Shown here piece by piece: positions 24,001 through 36,578 of a stretch of 64,000 bases of DNA. The notes beneath the pieces were generated by a model, which saw only the letters and a list, made by a program, of their open reading frames with translations, ran no database searches and was not told the DNA's origin. Made by a program: the position numbers and the translations under genes. This DNA comes from Orobanche coerulescens (lineage: Eukaryota > Streptophyta > Magnoliopsida > Lamiales > Orobanchaceae), in NCBI GenBank assembly GCA_033398695.1, contig CM065805.1, positions 74,244,762 to 74,308,761 of the forward strand, written 5' to 3'. The first letter of the stretch is position 1. Each line of letters begins with the position of its first letter.

Positions 24001-24489
24001 TTTCTATTGCTAGAAGGGCAGTCCGCTTTAGTTGGCCTCACTCTGTGTGGAGCTTGGGGTTGCTGTGGGCGGCTAGGAGGTGGAGAGGTAAGCATGTGGT
24101 CAATGTGGCTTACCGTATTTTCCAAGCTGCTTTGGTCTATTTGATTTGGCAGGAGAGGAAGGAGAGGAGATTTGGGAAGAGGCGTCGTCATCCTCATATG
24201 GTTACTTTTCAGGGGATCGGTCTCGTTCGAGACATTATCTCTCAGAGATGGCCCGCTCGTTCTCTATCTACTATTGTTGTTAGACGTATTTGAGGGATAG
24301 CTTGGTAGTAATTCATTCTTGTTGTTTTTGTATAGATTATGTAGCTTTGCTTATGTAGGCTATGTATTGCTAGATCTTGCTCTTTGTAATGTTGTTTGGT
24401 GCACCATTCTTCTATGGTTGCCGGGGTACTGGTCAGTCTTTTTGGCCAATCTTATTATATTAATGCAATTGACTTTTCCCCCCAAAAAA
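21029..24489 (+). mobile_element. LINE-2: 5'-truncated L1-type LINE
   Basis: Plus-strand LINE lacking ORF1 and the start of the endonuclease; such 5' truncation is typical of aborted reverse transcription. The 3' end has an A-run at 24484-24490 after the noncoding tail. The flanks ACAACACTTAAT (21017-21028) and ACAAGATTTAAT (24490-24501) look like a 12-bp target duplication with two mismatches, though satellite similarity makes the exact boundary uncertain. It has no RNase H domain and its protein is unlike that of LINE-1, so it is a different L1 family. The 24294-24489 tail is 3' UTR. Confidence 0.85.
21053..24293 (+). pseudogene. LINE-2 ORF2 (EN-RT-zf-RVT), broken
   Basis: The endonuclease C-terminal part is 21053-21316 (WMVMGDFNVVLY, LGSWFSWHNK, RSLWKWLDRALGN), followed by several stops to 21850. 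RT is split: 21863-22423 (MAPGPDGFNAAF, FRPISCCNLLYKAISKIM, FIPGRRISDNILLAQEL), one in-frame stop, then 22430-22993 (FKVDLMKAYDTIEW, GLRQGDPISPYLF, and the catalytic box as FSDD where L1 elements usually have FADD). The thumb and connection continue in 22990-23403. The C-terminal zf-RVT domain is in 23529-24293 (C and H residues around VCVLCGMTLESHSHLSFQC). The frame ends at a TGA after VVRRI. This is a dead copy. Confidence 0.9.
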
Positions 24490-25675
24490 ACAAGATTTAA
24501 TCAAGAACTAGAGGCTTAATCTGAGATGTTATGACCAATTATGAGTACAAAAGGCTCGAGTCTAATTAATAAACCCGAGTCTTTGTAGAGTTCCGACTCG
24601 AATATATGTAACGTGGTCTTATTTCCTATTAACAAGACTTAGTCAAGAAGTAAATGGTTAATCAGAGCTCTTATAGCCAATTCTCAATGCAAACTAGTCG
24701 AATTTAATTAATAAACCCGAGTTCTCATAGAGTTCCGACTCGAATACATATAACATGGTCTTATCTCCTATTAACAGGGCTTAGTCAACAAGTAAAGGCT
24801 TCATCGAAGCTATTATAGCCAATCCTTGTTACAACCGGACTTAATCAAGAAGTGGAAGCTTAGCCAGAGACGTTATATTCAGTTCTAAGTATAAAAGGCT
24901 CGAAACTAATCAATAAACCCAATTTTTCAAAGAGTTCCAACTCGAGTATATGTAATATGGTCTTATCTCCTATTAACAAAACTTAATTAAGAAGTAAAGG
25001 CTTAATCAGAGATACTATAGACAATCCCTGCTACAATAAGACTTAATCAAGAAGTAAAAAGCTTAGTCATATCTTTTATAGCCAATTCTCATTACAAAAG
25101 GCTCAAATCTAATCAACAGAGACTTAATCATGTGACGTTCCACTCGAATACATGTAACGTGGTCTTATCTCCTATTAACAAGACTTAATCAAGAAGTAAA
25201 GGATTAATCGGAGCTCTTATAGCCAATTCTCAATGCAAAATGCTCAAATCTAATCAACATGTAATGTTGTCTTATCTCCTATTAACGAGACTTAGTCAAG
25301 AAGTAAAGGCTTCATCGGAGCTACTATAGCCAATCCTTGCTACAACTAGACTTAATCAAGAAGTAGAAGCTCAAACCGAGAAGTCATATTCAATTATAAG
25401 TATAAAAAGCTCGAATCTAATCAATAAACCCGAGTTTTCGTAGAGTTCTGACTTAATGCATACAATATGGTCTTATCTCCTATTAACGAGACTTAATCAA
25501 GAAGTAAAGGCTTAATTGGAGCTACTATAACCAATCCCTGCTACAACAAGAGTTAATCAAGGAGTAAAAAGATTAATCAGATCTTTTATAGCTAATACTC
25601 AGTATAAAAAGGCTCGAATCTAATCAATAAAATCGAGATTTCGTAGAGTTCAGACTCGAATACATGTAACGTGGT
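24490..25675. repeat. Satellite array, segment 4
   Basis: The second-longest surviving satellite run, after segment 1. Recurrent blocks GGTCTTATCTCCTATTAAC, AAGACTTAATCAAGAAGTAAAG and GAGTTTTCGTAGAGTTC occur in 142-bp and longer arrangements. Some monomers are shortened (for example near 25250). It ends with ACATGTAACGTGGT, whose last five bases are the left target copy for the copia element. Confidence 0.92.
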
Positions 25676-26176
25676 TGTTGGAACATTTTGTTCCATACAT
25701 AAATTAAAAGTGTTTTGATGATTAAAGTTGATAAGCAAAACAAAACAACGAAGAGGCGAAGCAGAACATTGAAGAAAAAGAAGTGCAAAATGCTGGACAG
25801 AAGGCCTAGTAACGTACGCTATGCTGATAGCTTAACTTACGTAATATTGGAAACTTAACGTATGTAATACATGTTATGTAACGTACGTAATGTGATGTTT
25901 GCGAATTCAAAGAAGAAAAACGTTGGAAGATGACGTCATGGCATAGGTCAATGAGAAACGGACATATTGACTAAAGTTAACGTACGTAATGGATGGTATA
26001 TTAACGTACGTAACCAAAATAATGAAACTCCCTGAACTGTTTTACGAAGAGGCTAACATACGTAACCATTCAAGGTTAACGTACGTAAACGATCTTACGT
26101 ACGTAATGGAAGGCAGATAGCGTACATAATGCTGCCTGAAGGAGCTAATGGCTAGTTTGATCAAGAAGCCTATAAA
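25676..26176 (+). repeat. Copia 5' LTR, upstream part
   Basis: U3-side portion of the 5' LTR up to the insertion point of element B. It ends in AGCCTATAAA, the first part of the LTR TATA box. The equivalent intact stretch is in the 3' LTR (AGCCTATAAATACC at 40921-40934). Confidence 0.92.
25809..26130. promoter_or_regulatory. Cluster of TTACGTACGTAA palindromes (copia U3)
   Basis: About ten near-palindromic copies of (T)TAACGTACGTAA lie within about 320 bp; five contain an exact CGTACGTAA. The cluster ends about 40 bp upstream of the LTR TATA box. The 3' LTR has the equivalent cluster at 40563-40884 with seven exact cores. Position and repetition suggest binding sites controlling the LTR promoter. 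The factor is unknown. Confidence 0.75.
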
Positions 26177-28801
26177 TGTAACACCCCAAACTAGGCGGAT
26201 ATTACAGTGCCGTGGACCCCCGACTGGGACCCACCAGGCGAATGGAAAAGGATGAATTACACAGGGTAAATGTAGTACCGAACCACATTATAACATCAAT
26301 TACTCCGAGTAGGAGTTTCATACAACACACCCAGGATAATAGAATACATGTGTATCTTATGTGACGATAAAATACACGACACTGAATGAAATGAGTATTC
26401 GAACGGAATGTCTGCAGCGGAATAAATAAAGAAAACATGAATGACTGAATAAATGACTGAAAGGACTGGGGCCCCCTTCTAGTATCACTGGGACTCCCCG
26501 CCGTCAACGTGTTCTCCCTGCGCCTTTGCCTTGCCATGACCTGAAAAATAATATCCCCAAACGGGGTCAGTTATACAGAACAACAATCCTCAAGGGTTGA
26601 AAATACACAATTACGATTAACTGAAGTTATGAAATATTCTTAGCTATGAATTACGCTGGAGAGGAGTATCATAGTACGCCCGTAATGTTCTGTGTGAGTG
26701 TACAACACCCGTCCGTGTACCTAATTAGTCTCACGGTGTAACGCTTTCCCGTGTGCACGGTCTAATGTATCGGTGAACCCAATACAATAACCATCGTGTG
26801 CCCGACTAAAAATTCCACACAGCCACACCCGGCCACGCAATATGAACCCAGAAGGTCATATGAACGAGAATGACCGTAATGAATATCAATGAATAAGTAA
26901 TAATCGACAAAGTCAAGAATGACTCACCGAGATGAGAGTAATAATGAAATGAATGATAGCTCAACGAAAAGATTGGGAACCGCTGCTCCTTATGATCAAG
27001 TGATTAATTGACAATAACAAGTTTTAATACGATTAATACAATGATGAATGAGTTATGATTATGAATAATCAACAACAAAAGGTATGAATATCCTTTTAAC
27101 CGAGTAAGAATTAACTTACACAACAACGATGAAGAATGTCCGTCCACGAACAACGTCCTAACCAAGATACCCGCTCGAACAACCTTAATTCAATACAATT
27201 GCCAACAATCCGATCAATAACGAATTAAACACGAATATAACGAACTCAAGACGTCGATACGATTAAACCAAGTTCATTGGGGCATTATATCGAACACTTT
27301 GAGGCCAACTTTGATTGATTACCACTAAACCTCAATAATACCAACTTCAAATCCCCAAGAAGTGTTTCAAAACAACAAAACATCTCCAATACGATCAATA
27401 ATCCGTTATGAATATCCAAAAACGTGATTATAACAACAATTAATCGGAAATCCCCAAATCCAACTCGATATTCAAAGTGTTCTTGAATAAATCTCTCAAT
27501 AATCCAATGAATCCTTATACAAACTCATAATCATATACATATCCCTTCATATAACATGATTATAACGTCCAAAACATCATAACTCAACACAAAATCGAAA
27601 TCCAAGGTGTTGAAGAAATTACCTCTTGAAGATCCAACCACTACGATCCGAAGAACACGAGTTAAAACGAGTATCCAAGCTTCTCAAAGGAATGAAGATG
27701 ATGAAGATTACACACTCAAGTGATTGATGATGATAAAATCTCTCTCTCAACCCTCTCTCTGGATGAAGAAGGAAAAAGAAGAAGTGAGGAGAAATGACCC
27801 GCCAAGTCATTAAATCTCACGGGTTACGGCCAGTAACTCGGCCCTCTTACGGCCGTAACTTTCCAAGTCAACGCCCTACGGCCGTAATCGCCAACTCAGA
27901 CGGCCGTAACTCGCTCGGCTCCAAAGCTCGCCGACAGACTTACGGCCAGAATCGATCCCGAGTTACGGCGTAACCCGCCTTCGCCAAAAACATCCGCCGA
28001 CACCCTTACGGCCGTAACCGCACACCTTACGGCCGTAACTCGATGATACGGCCGTATCCGCCAAACTTACGGGCGTAAGCCCTCTTCGCCGAAAACGACT
28101 GTGCACTGCCGCAGACGGCCAGAATCGCCAAGCCTTACGGCCGTACCTTCCTCGACTTACGGCCGTATGCCGCAACCCTTACGGCCGTAAGTCACCCTTG
28201 GTCGACAACACCCAAAATTCACGAACACCACTTACGGCCGTATCTCACCTTCCTTACGGCCGTAACTCACCTTCGCCAAAATGTCTCGGAGCTGGCTGAC
28301 GCAGACGGCCAGAATCGGCCAAACCTTACGGCCGTACTCGCCGACTTACGGCCGTACCACAAGACCTTACGGCCGTAAGTCCCTTTCGTCCGAATGGCCT
28401 GAAAACACGAACCCTTGTTACGGCCGTAACCCAAAGTCCTTACGGCCGTAACTCGATGCTGGCCAAGTTGAAAATTCCGATAACTCCGATTCCTCACTAC
28501 GACTGATGAATGATCCGACATAACATACGAATGTGAAAATGAACAAGTATAAAACAAGCCACCGATGAAGCCCCCAGTATACGACTACCAATCACGATGA
28601 AAACAACAATACTCCCGTCGGTCTCTAAACGGAGATGACATGCCGATCGGTAACTGATATACGATTACAACAAGCCAATAGTGAACACAAATGAATGAAT
28701 CAAGAATGATGAGTGATTATTAACGAGTGAGAAATACTGAGTGACAATTACAGACTGATAATTACTGAATGAAAATGAATGAATTACAACCGGGTATTAC
28801 A
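26177..28801 (-). repeat. Element B 3' LTR
   Basis: 2,625-bp LTR. On the minus strand it runs TGTAATACCC, then a palindrome cluster (27823-28452), then a CT-rich leader with GAGAGAGGG repeats and an AT-rich distal part ending GGTGTTACA. The distal part matches LTR A at 1-1679. Confidence 0.94.
27823..28452. promoter_or_regulatory. Cluster of TTACGGCCGTAA palindromes (B 3' LTR)
   Basis: About 22 exact or near copies of the 12-bp palindrome TTACGGCCGTAA lie within 630 bp; about eight are exact, others are half-sites such as TTACGGCCAGAATC. The cluster lies upstream of the CT-rich leader where transcription would start, so a promoter or enhancer role is likely. The other LTR has the same cluster at 35605-36227. 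Confidence 0.8.
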
Positions 28802-28835
28802 TACTCCCCCCCTTAAAAGAGTTTCGTCCCCGAAA

Positions 28836-31800
28836 CTAAGGGTCAAACAACTCGGGATAACTCCCCCGCATACTATCCTCGGTTTCCCAGGTAGCTTCTT
28901 CGACTCCGTGTCTAGACCACTGAATTTTAACCAAAGGAATAGTCTTATTCCTCAACTGTTTGATTCGCCGCTCTAAAACTCGAATAGGACGTTCCTCATA
29001 TGAATGATCGTCGGCGATCTCGATTTCGTCGAACTGGAGTATGTGACTCGGGTCGGCAACATACTTCCGTAACTGAGAGACATGAAACACGTTATGAATT
29101 CGGCTCAACGCCGGAGGTAAAGCCAATCGATAAGCTAACTCGCCCACTCGATCCAAAATCTCAAACGGTCCAATGAATCTCGGACTCAACTTTCCCCTCT
29201 TCCCAAAACGGAAAATACCTCGACTCGGGGATACCTTGACCAAAACGTGGTCACCCGTCTCGAACTCTAGTGGTCGACGACGATTATCTCGCATAGATTT
29301 CAGCCGACTGAGTCATCAACATACGACTCCTGATTAAAGCTACCTTCTCTCGGGCGGCTATAAGCATATCGGGCTCGGTGCCGATTGATTCTGACAAGTC
29401 ATCACAACACAAAGGAGACCGACAACGATGACCGTACAAGGCCTCGTAAGGTGCCATCTTAATGGAAGCATGCCAGCTATTATTATACGTGAACTCGATC
29501 AATGGTAGTTGGGCTTCCCAATCGTCCTTCCAATCGAGGACGCATGCCCTCAACATGTCCTCTAATGTCTGAATAGTCCTCTCTCGATCACTCGCTTGAC
29601 CGAGGATGAAAAGCGGTACCGAGATTGAGCCGAGTTCCCATAGCACGATGAATCGATTTCCAAAAATGAGACACAAATCGTCTGTCACGATCGGAAACGA
29701 TACTCTTAGGAGTACCATGAAGTCGACTATCTCTTTGATGAACAATCGAGCTATCTCTCAGACCCCACGTATCCTTGATCTCAAGGAAATGAGCCGATTT
29801 AGTTAAGCGGTCCACAATCACCCGGATCGTATTCATGCCACGACGACTCGTAGGCAAACTCGTGATGAAGTCCATAGAAATGTCTTCCTACTTCCACTCC
29901 GGAATAGGGAGAGGTTTCAAGATACCCACTTGGCCGATGTTCAATCTTAACTTGTTGTGAGTTAAGCATCTCAAACAAATTCTGCGACTTCTCGCTTCAT
30001 ATTACTCCACCAAGAATTGCTTTCAAGTCCTTGTACATCTTGCTGGACCCGGATGAACAGAATAAGGGGTAGCATGAGCTTCTCTCAAAATCGAGTTTTT
30101 CAACTCGTCATTCGCGGTACGCACAACCGATTCTTAAATCTCAAAAGTCCATCCTCGTGGACCACGAATCCAGGGCTTTCCCTGAGCCATATCCTCACGG
30201 ATGCGCAACAATGAAGGGTCGAACTCCGATTCTCTCTGATTACCTCCTCGAGTGACGATGAAATCTCTAACATACAAAGTCGCCCCCGAACTCGCCGGCT
30301 GCACTCGATCTCTCGGTCTAAGGAATTTCGCCAAGTTCCTTCTCGAATCATAGACGAGCAAGCATCCGCTTCCCGAACGGACTTGCGACTCAAGGCGTCG
30401 CGACAACGTCGCCTTGCCCGGGTGGTAAAGGATCTCGATATCGTAATCTTTGATTAATTCTAACCACCGTCTCTATCGCATATTTAACTCCTTACGAGTA
30501 AATATATACTTTAAACTCTTATGATCGGTGAATATCTCGATGTAACGCCATAAAGATAATGACGCCATATTTTCAAAGCGAACACCACTACCGCTAGCTC
30601 CGTGTCGGGTCGGATAATTAACCTCGTAAGGTCTCAATTGCCGTGAAGCATAAGCAATAACCTTTCCGTTTCGCATGAGCACACATCCGAGACCCCGCCG
30701 GACGCATCACTATAAACCACAAATCCCTCCGTCCCTGCGGCAAGGAAAGTACAGTCTTTGTCATTAACCGGCTCTTGAGTTCCTCAAAACTCACGACACG
30801 CGTCGGACCACGTGTATTTCTTATCCTTTCGCAAAAGGTTCGTCAATGGTTGAGCAATTTTGGAAAATCCTTCCACAAATCGCCGATAATAACCCGCTAA
30901 TCCGAGGAAACTCCGGATTTCCTTAACATTCTTCTGAGGTAACCAATCTCGAATAGCCTCCGTCTTCGAGGGTCGACACGAACTCCGTCTGATGAAATTA
31001 CATGTCCGAGAAAAGTCACTTCGGACATCCGTAACTCGCACTTGGAAAACTTTCCAAAAGTTGCTCGCCTCAACACGCCGAGAACCCGATGAAGATGAAC
31101 CTCGTGATCCTCTCGGCTACGAGAATAAATCAAAATATCGTCGATGAAGACAACAACAAACTGATCCAAAAAGTCGATGAAAACCCGATTCATCAATTCC
31201 ATGAATACCGCAGTGCATTAGTTAGCCCGAACGGCATAACTACGAACTCATAATGACCATAGCGTGTTCGAAACGCCGTCCTCGCGATATCCGACTCTCG
31301 AATCCGAATCGGTGATATCCAGATCTTAAGTCGATCTTGGAAAATACCGAAGCTCCTGAAGTTGATCTAAAAGATCATCAATACGGGTAAGGGATATTTA
31401 TTCTTGATTGTCACTGCTCAACTCCCGATAATCGATACACAAACGAAATGAACCATCCTTCTTCTTGACAAACAACACGGGTGCTCCCCACGGAGACGCA
31501 CTCGGTCGGATATAACCCTTCTCGAACAATTCCTCAAGTTGGTTCTTTAATTCCCGCATTTCGCCGGGCCATCCAGACGGTGCCTTCGATATCGGGACGT
31601 ACGTGCTCCAACTCAATCGTGAATTCCACATTCCTCTCGTGGAGGCAAACCGTAACTCGTCTGAAAAACATCGGCATATTCCTCACCACCGGAATATCCG
31701 TTAACATTATCGATGACTTCTCGGTTTTGGCCATATAGCACCAATAACCGACACATCCCCGATTGAGTAACCTTACCGCTTTCATCAAATTAATGACCTT

Positions 31801-31968
31801 ACTGCAATGTAGGATTACCTCCCGAAACACACATTCAACCCCATCGTGCGAAATGATAGTGACCATACGCTTACGGACACTAATGATGGCATCATGACGA
31901 TCCATCCAATCAATACCCAAGATGACGTCGTCCCTCGGCAAATCTACCACGATTAGGTCCGCCGCCAT
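28836..31968 (-). pseudogene. Element B PR-RT-RNase H-IN-chromodomain, broken
   Basis: Pieces in minus order: protease region 31534-31968 (DLPRDDVILGIDWMDRHDA, a usual Tekay motif); RT 31398-31631 ([20 protein letters not shown]) and 30897-31202 (RT box FIDD in [13 protein letters not shown]); then ILRKD-type connection 30784-31041; RNase H 30473-30682 ([28 protein letters not shown]); integrase 29284-30393 (MDFITSLPTSRRGMNTI, IVSDRDRRFVSHFWKS); and 28836-29294 with the C-terminal module and chromodomain ([34 protein letters not shown]). About ten frame changes occur. The chromodomain would tether integration to modified histones. The integrase stretch expected after HP near 29590 lacks several residues. 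Confidence 0.9.
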
Positions 31969-32203
31969 ACACGACCATGAAACTCAATCGGACAATTCCG
32001 AATCTCACGACACGATAATTCGTCTACCATCGTAGGCCGATGACATAAGGCTCACAACTAGTAGCACTACCCAGACGTAGTCTACTCAAACATGACTCTA
32101 AATGAATGAATGCGATGCACCAAGATCAAAAAGGGTACACACAAAGTTGAGATAGAATATCGAGTGTACCGAGATCATTCGGCCTCGGGATCATCGGCCT
32201 TCT

Positions 32204-33479
32204 TCATCTCATAAATCCGGGCTTGCTAGTCCCAGACCGACGCCTCCTGTCACGGCTATAGGCTCCACCTTTAGTCGCTCCTGTCGTTTTAAACGATGCC
32301 GATTGAGCGGCCCGACTCAACGGCTGATCGCTTAGGTGCCCGAGATGACGTCCGAGTAGGTTTGGAGTCCCTACGGCAAAAACGGGCCTTATGCCCAGCA
32401 ATCCCACAATTATGACACGTGATAGTCTGCCGAGGACACTTGGTACCGAGGTGACCAAGTTCCCACGCTTAAAACAGTGATGGCCGAATCGGCCGCCGAG
32501 ACCGAGATTCCGCGGGTCTAGACGACACAGGAGGTCGCTCGAAGCAGAGCCCGCACGGGGTTTCTTGAAGGTTGTCGACCGCCTTCGATCAAGTTACGAT
32601 TCTTCGATTTCTTGCTAGCGCACGAAGGTTGCCGCTTAGCAATCTCTTTAGCAAGAAGCTCATAGGTGAGAGCTTTCTCAATGAATTCACCAACGTGGTG
32701 CAATTATGATTGAGCAAATCAAGTCTCATACGGGGTTTCACCTTTCTTTGAAATACTTAATCTTATCCGCCTCGGAATGAATGATAGATGAGGCGAACGG
32801 AAGAAGTTCCCGAAATTTCTGGCAATGGCGAGAACATCCTCGTCGATGAGGGTCGGGAGTGAGTAACTCGACACTTGGCCTCTCTCGAGTGGGGCCGGAT
32901 AATACCTCTCCATCATGAGAGTTTTGAATCGATCCCATGTACAAGATCCTTCGGTGGGCTTCAACGACAACCACCAAGAATGAGCGCTCTTACCTGTAGT
33001 AAGCCGCAACAGAACTTTGTGTCCTTCCTGACACTCCACCATAGCAAACAACTTCGAAATGTTCGAGCCAATGAATAATATCTGGCTCTGCCGAGCCCTC
33101 GAAAGTCGGTGGCCTCTCGCGAGAGATGTCGCCGATGATATTGCTCACATTCCTCTCTTGCCTCCGAGGTGGCGGCGGAGGAGCCCGTTGATTCGAGTAG
33201 TGGAGTTATGCATCGTCTCCATCAATCGAGCCATCTGGGTCATTTGGGCCATCATGCCCTCGCATAAATGCGAGTGGGTCAACCCGACACCCTCCGACCG
33301 AGCCGTGTCCCTGTACGACTCCCGATAGTGAATGATCGCGTCGTGTGAATGAGTGGCAGCACACCGCTCGATGAGTTAGCATTATTCCCGGCATTTGCAC
33401 GTGTGTTCGCACGAGTTCTCGGATTCGGCCCGCTCCACGGCCTCGTCCTCCTCGTCCTCTGCCGCCTCTTTCTATACAA
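32204..33479 (-). pseudogene. Element B gag, broken
   Basis: Gag remnants in several frames. 32719-33051 has the capsid-like stretch KSAHSWWLSLKPTEGSCTW with RFKTLMMERYYP, normal for retrotransposon Gag of the Tekay type. 32518-32703 (VGEFIEKALTYELLAKE) follows. A Cys/His region is expected in 32204-32458, but only part of a knuckle can be read across the shifts. The start is somewhere near 33479, where 33279-33479 is Arg-rich. Breaks every 200-300 bp make the exact frame uncertain. Confidence 0.8.
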
Positions 33480-33967
33480 GTAGGAAAGTCACATGATGAT
33501 TATATTTCCCGCATGAATATCACGTTATGATTATATTATGAAATGATGAAAATGAGCATTCACGCTCCAATACAGCTATTACATGAAAGATTAATTGACG
33601 TGACAAGATTATCTTATGAAGTTAATGAAATGATAATCTTGAAAGACATAACAATATAAATGATATGATCTTTCTAATCATCAACTGAATAATGAAATGA
33701 ATTGAGTGATTAATGAGTTAACTCGACTGGCCCCGATCAAAGTGACAATGATGATTGAGGATTGTTAATCGATGAATTATGAATGAATGATTAATGCCGA
33801 AATTATACCATGGCATTAGAAATCTTACGCTTCTTGGTCTGATTGGCTCGGCATTTGCACAGGTCACACGTGACGCGAAAGTCCAATGATACTAGTCCGA
33901 TGACGATGATTTCAAACGAGACATGACTTGGAGGGTAGTATTCAAAACCACGCTCCGATACCAACTC

Positions 33968-36578
33968 TGTAACACCCCAAACTAGGCGGATATTACAGTG
34001 CCGTGGACCCCCGACTGGGACCCACCAGGCGAATGGAAAAGGATGAATTACACAGGGTAAATGTAGTACCGAACCACATTATAACATCAATTACTCCGAG
34101 TAGGAGTTTCATACAACACACCCAGGATAATAGAATACATGTGTATCTTATGTGACGGTAAAATACACGACACTGAATGAAATGAGTATTCGAACGGAAT
34201 GTCTGCAGCGGAATAAATAAAGAAAACATGAATGACTGAATAAATGATCGAAAGGACTGGGCCCCCTTCTAGTATCACTGACTCCCGCCGTCAACGTGTT
34301 CTCCTCGCGCTTTGCCTTGCCATGACTAAAAACAATATCCCCAAACGGGTCGCTTATACGTAACAACAATCCTCAAGGGTTGAAAATACACAATTACGAT
34401 TAATCAAGTTATGAAATATTCTTAGCTATGAATTACGCTGGAGAGGAGTATCATAGTACGCCCGTAATGTTCTCGTGTGAGTGTACAACACCCGTCCGTG
34501 TACCTAATTAGTCTCACGGTGTAACGCTTCCCGTGTGCACGGCCTAATGTATCGGTGAACCCAATACAATAACCATCGTGTGCCCGACTAAAAATTCCAC
34601 ACAACCACACCCGCCACGCAATATGAACCCGTAAGGTCATATGAACGAGAATGACCGTAATGAATATCAATGAATAAGTAATAATCGACAAAGTCAAGAA
34701 TGACTCACCGAGATGAGAGTAATAATGAAATGAATGATAGCTCAACGAAAAGATTGGAACCGCTGCTCTTATGATCAAGTGATTAATTGACAATAACAAG
34801 TTTTAATATGATTAATACAATGATGAATGAGTTATGATTATGAATAATCAACAACAAAAGGTATGAATATCCTTTTAACCGAGTAAGAATTAACTTACAC
34901 AACAACGATGAAGAATGTCCGTCCACGAACAACGCCCTAACCAAGATACCGGCCGCTCGAACAACCTTAATTCAATACAATTGCCAACAATCCGATCAAT
35001 AACGAATTAAACACGAATATAACGAACTCAAGACGTCGATACGATTAAACCAAGTTCATTGGGGCATTATATCGAACACTTTGAGGCCAACTTTGATTGA
35101 TTACCACTAAACCTCAATAATACCAACTTCAAATCCCCAAGAAGTGTTTCAAAACAACAAAACATCTCCAATACGATCAATAATCCGTTATGAATATCCA
35201 AAACGTGATTATAACAACAATTAATCGGAAATCCCCAAATCCAACTCGATATTCAAAGTGTTCTTGAATAAATCTCTCAATAATCCAATGAATCCTTATA
35301 CAAACTCATAATCATATACATATCCCTTCATATAACATGATTATAACGTCCAAAACATCATAACTCAACACAAAATCGAAATCCAAGGTGTTGAAGAAAT
35401 TACCTCTTGAAGATCTAACCACTACGATCCGAAGAACACGAGTTAAAACGAGTATCCAAGCTTCTCAAAGGAATGAAGATGATGAAGATTACACACTCAA
35501 GTGATTGATGATGATAAAATCTCTCTCTCAACCCTCTCTCTCGGATGAAGAAGGAAAAAGAAGAAGTGAGGAGAAATGACCGCCAAGTCATTAAACATCG
35601 CCGGTTACGGCCGTAACTCGGCCCTCTTACGGCCGTAACTTTCCAAGTCAACGGCCCTACGGCCGTAATCGCCAACTCAGACGGCCGTAATCTGCTTCGT
35701 CCGAAAGCTCGCCGACAGACTTACGGCCAGAATCGATCCCGAAGTTACGGCGTAACCCGCCTTCGCCAAAAACATCCGTCGACACCCTTACGGCCGTAAC
35801 CGCACACCTTACGGCCGTAACTCGATGATACGGCCGTATCCGCCAAACTTACGGCGTAAGCCCTCTTCGCCGAAAACGACTGTGCACTGCCGCATACGGC
35901 CAGAATCGCCAAGCCTTACGGCCGTACCTTCCTCGACTTACGGCCGTATGCCGCAACCCTTACGGCCGTAAGTCACCCTTGGTCGACAACACCCAAAATT
36001 CACGAACACCACTTACGGCCGTATCTCACCTTCCTTACGGCCGTAACTCACCTTCGCCAAAATGTCTCTAGCTGCTTGACGCGTACGGCCAGAATCGGCC
36101 AGCCCTTACTGCACTCGCCGACTTACGGCATCACAAGACCTTACGGCCGTAAGTCCCTTTCGTCCGAATGGCACGAAAACACGAACCCTTGTTACGGCCA
36201 GTAACCCAAAGTCCTTACGGCCGTAACTCGATGGCCGCCAAGTTGAAAATTCCGATAACTCCGATTCCTCGCTACGATCGATGAATGATCCGACATAACA
36301 TACGAATGTGAAAATGAACAAGTCTAAAACAAGCCACCGATGAAGCCCCCAAGATACGACTACTACCAATCACGATGAAAACAACAATACTCCCGCTGGT
36401 CTCTAAACGGAGATGACATGCCGATCGGAATCGATATACGATTACAACAAGCCAACAGTGAACACAAATGAATGAATCAAGAATGATGAGTGATTATTAA
36501 CGAGTGAGAAATACTGAGTGACAATTACAGACTGATAATTACTGAATGAAAATGAATGAATTACAACCGGGTATTACA
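33968..36578 (-). repeat. Element B 5' LTR
   Basis: 2,611-bp partner of 26177-28801. Differences are mostly one- to three-base indels and swaps such as CTG against TCG, rather than transitions. The minus-strand internal side is followed by GAGTTGGTATCGGAGC, the initiator-Met tRNA site. Confidence 0.94.
35605..36227. promoter_or_regulatory. Cluster of TTACGGCCGTAA palindromes (B 5' LTR)
   Basis: Equivalent of 27823-28452, with about 20 palindromes or half-sites. This is the copy that would drive transcription of element B. Several sites differ from the 3' LTR by small changes, yet the overall density is kept. Confidence 0.8.

Larger units (their letters stand above)
26177..36578 (-). mobile_element. 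Tekay-type chromovirus B, complete, nested
   Basis: A 10.4-kb Ty3/gypsy element on the minus strand inserted into the copia 5' LTR. LTRs are 26177-28801 (2,625 bp) and 33968-36578 (2,611 bp), running TGTAATACCC...GGTGTTACA on the minus strand. The target duplication ATAAA is at 26172-26176 and 36579-36583. The empty site is preserved in the copia 3' LTR at 40921-40940. The primer-binding site (TTGGTATCGGAGC, minus strand) follows the right LTR, and the polypurine tract CTTTTAAGGGGGGGAGTA precedes the left one. Integrase with a C-terminal chromodomain and very long LTRs fit the Tekay/Del clade. Coding is heavily interrupted by small indels although the LTRs still look similar. Confidence 0.95.

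Noticed and set aside
27619..28557. Minus-strand ORFs rich in YGRK (e.g. 70 and 96 codons)
   Set aside because: The YGRK repeats come from translating the TTACGGCCGTAA palindromes; they are in LTR promoter sequence.
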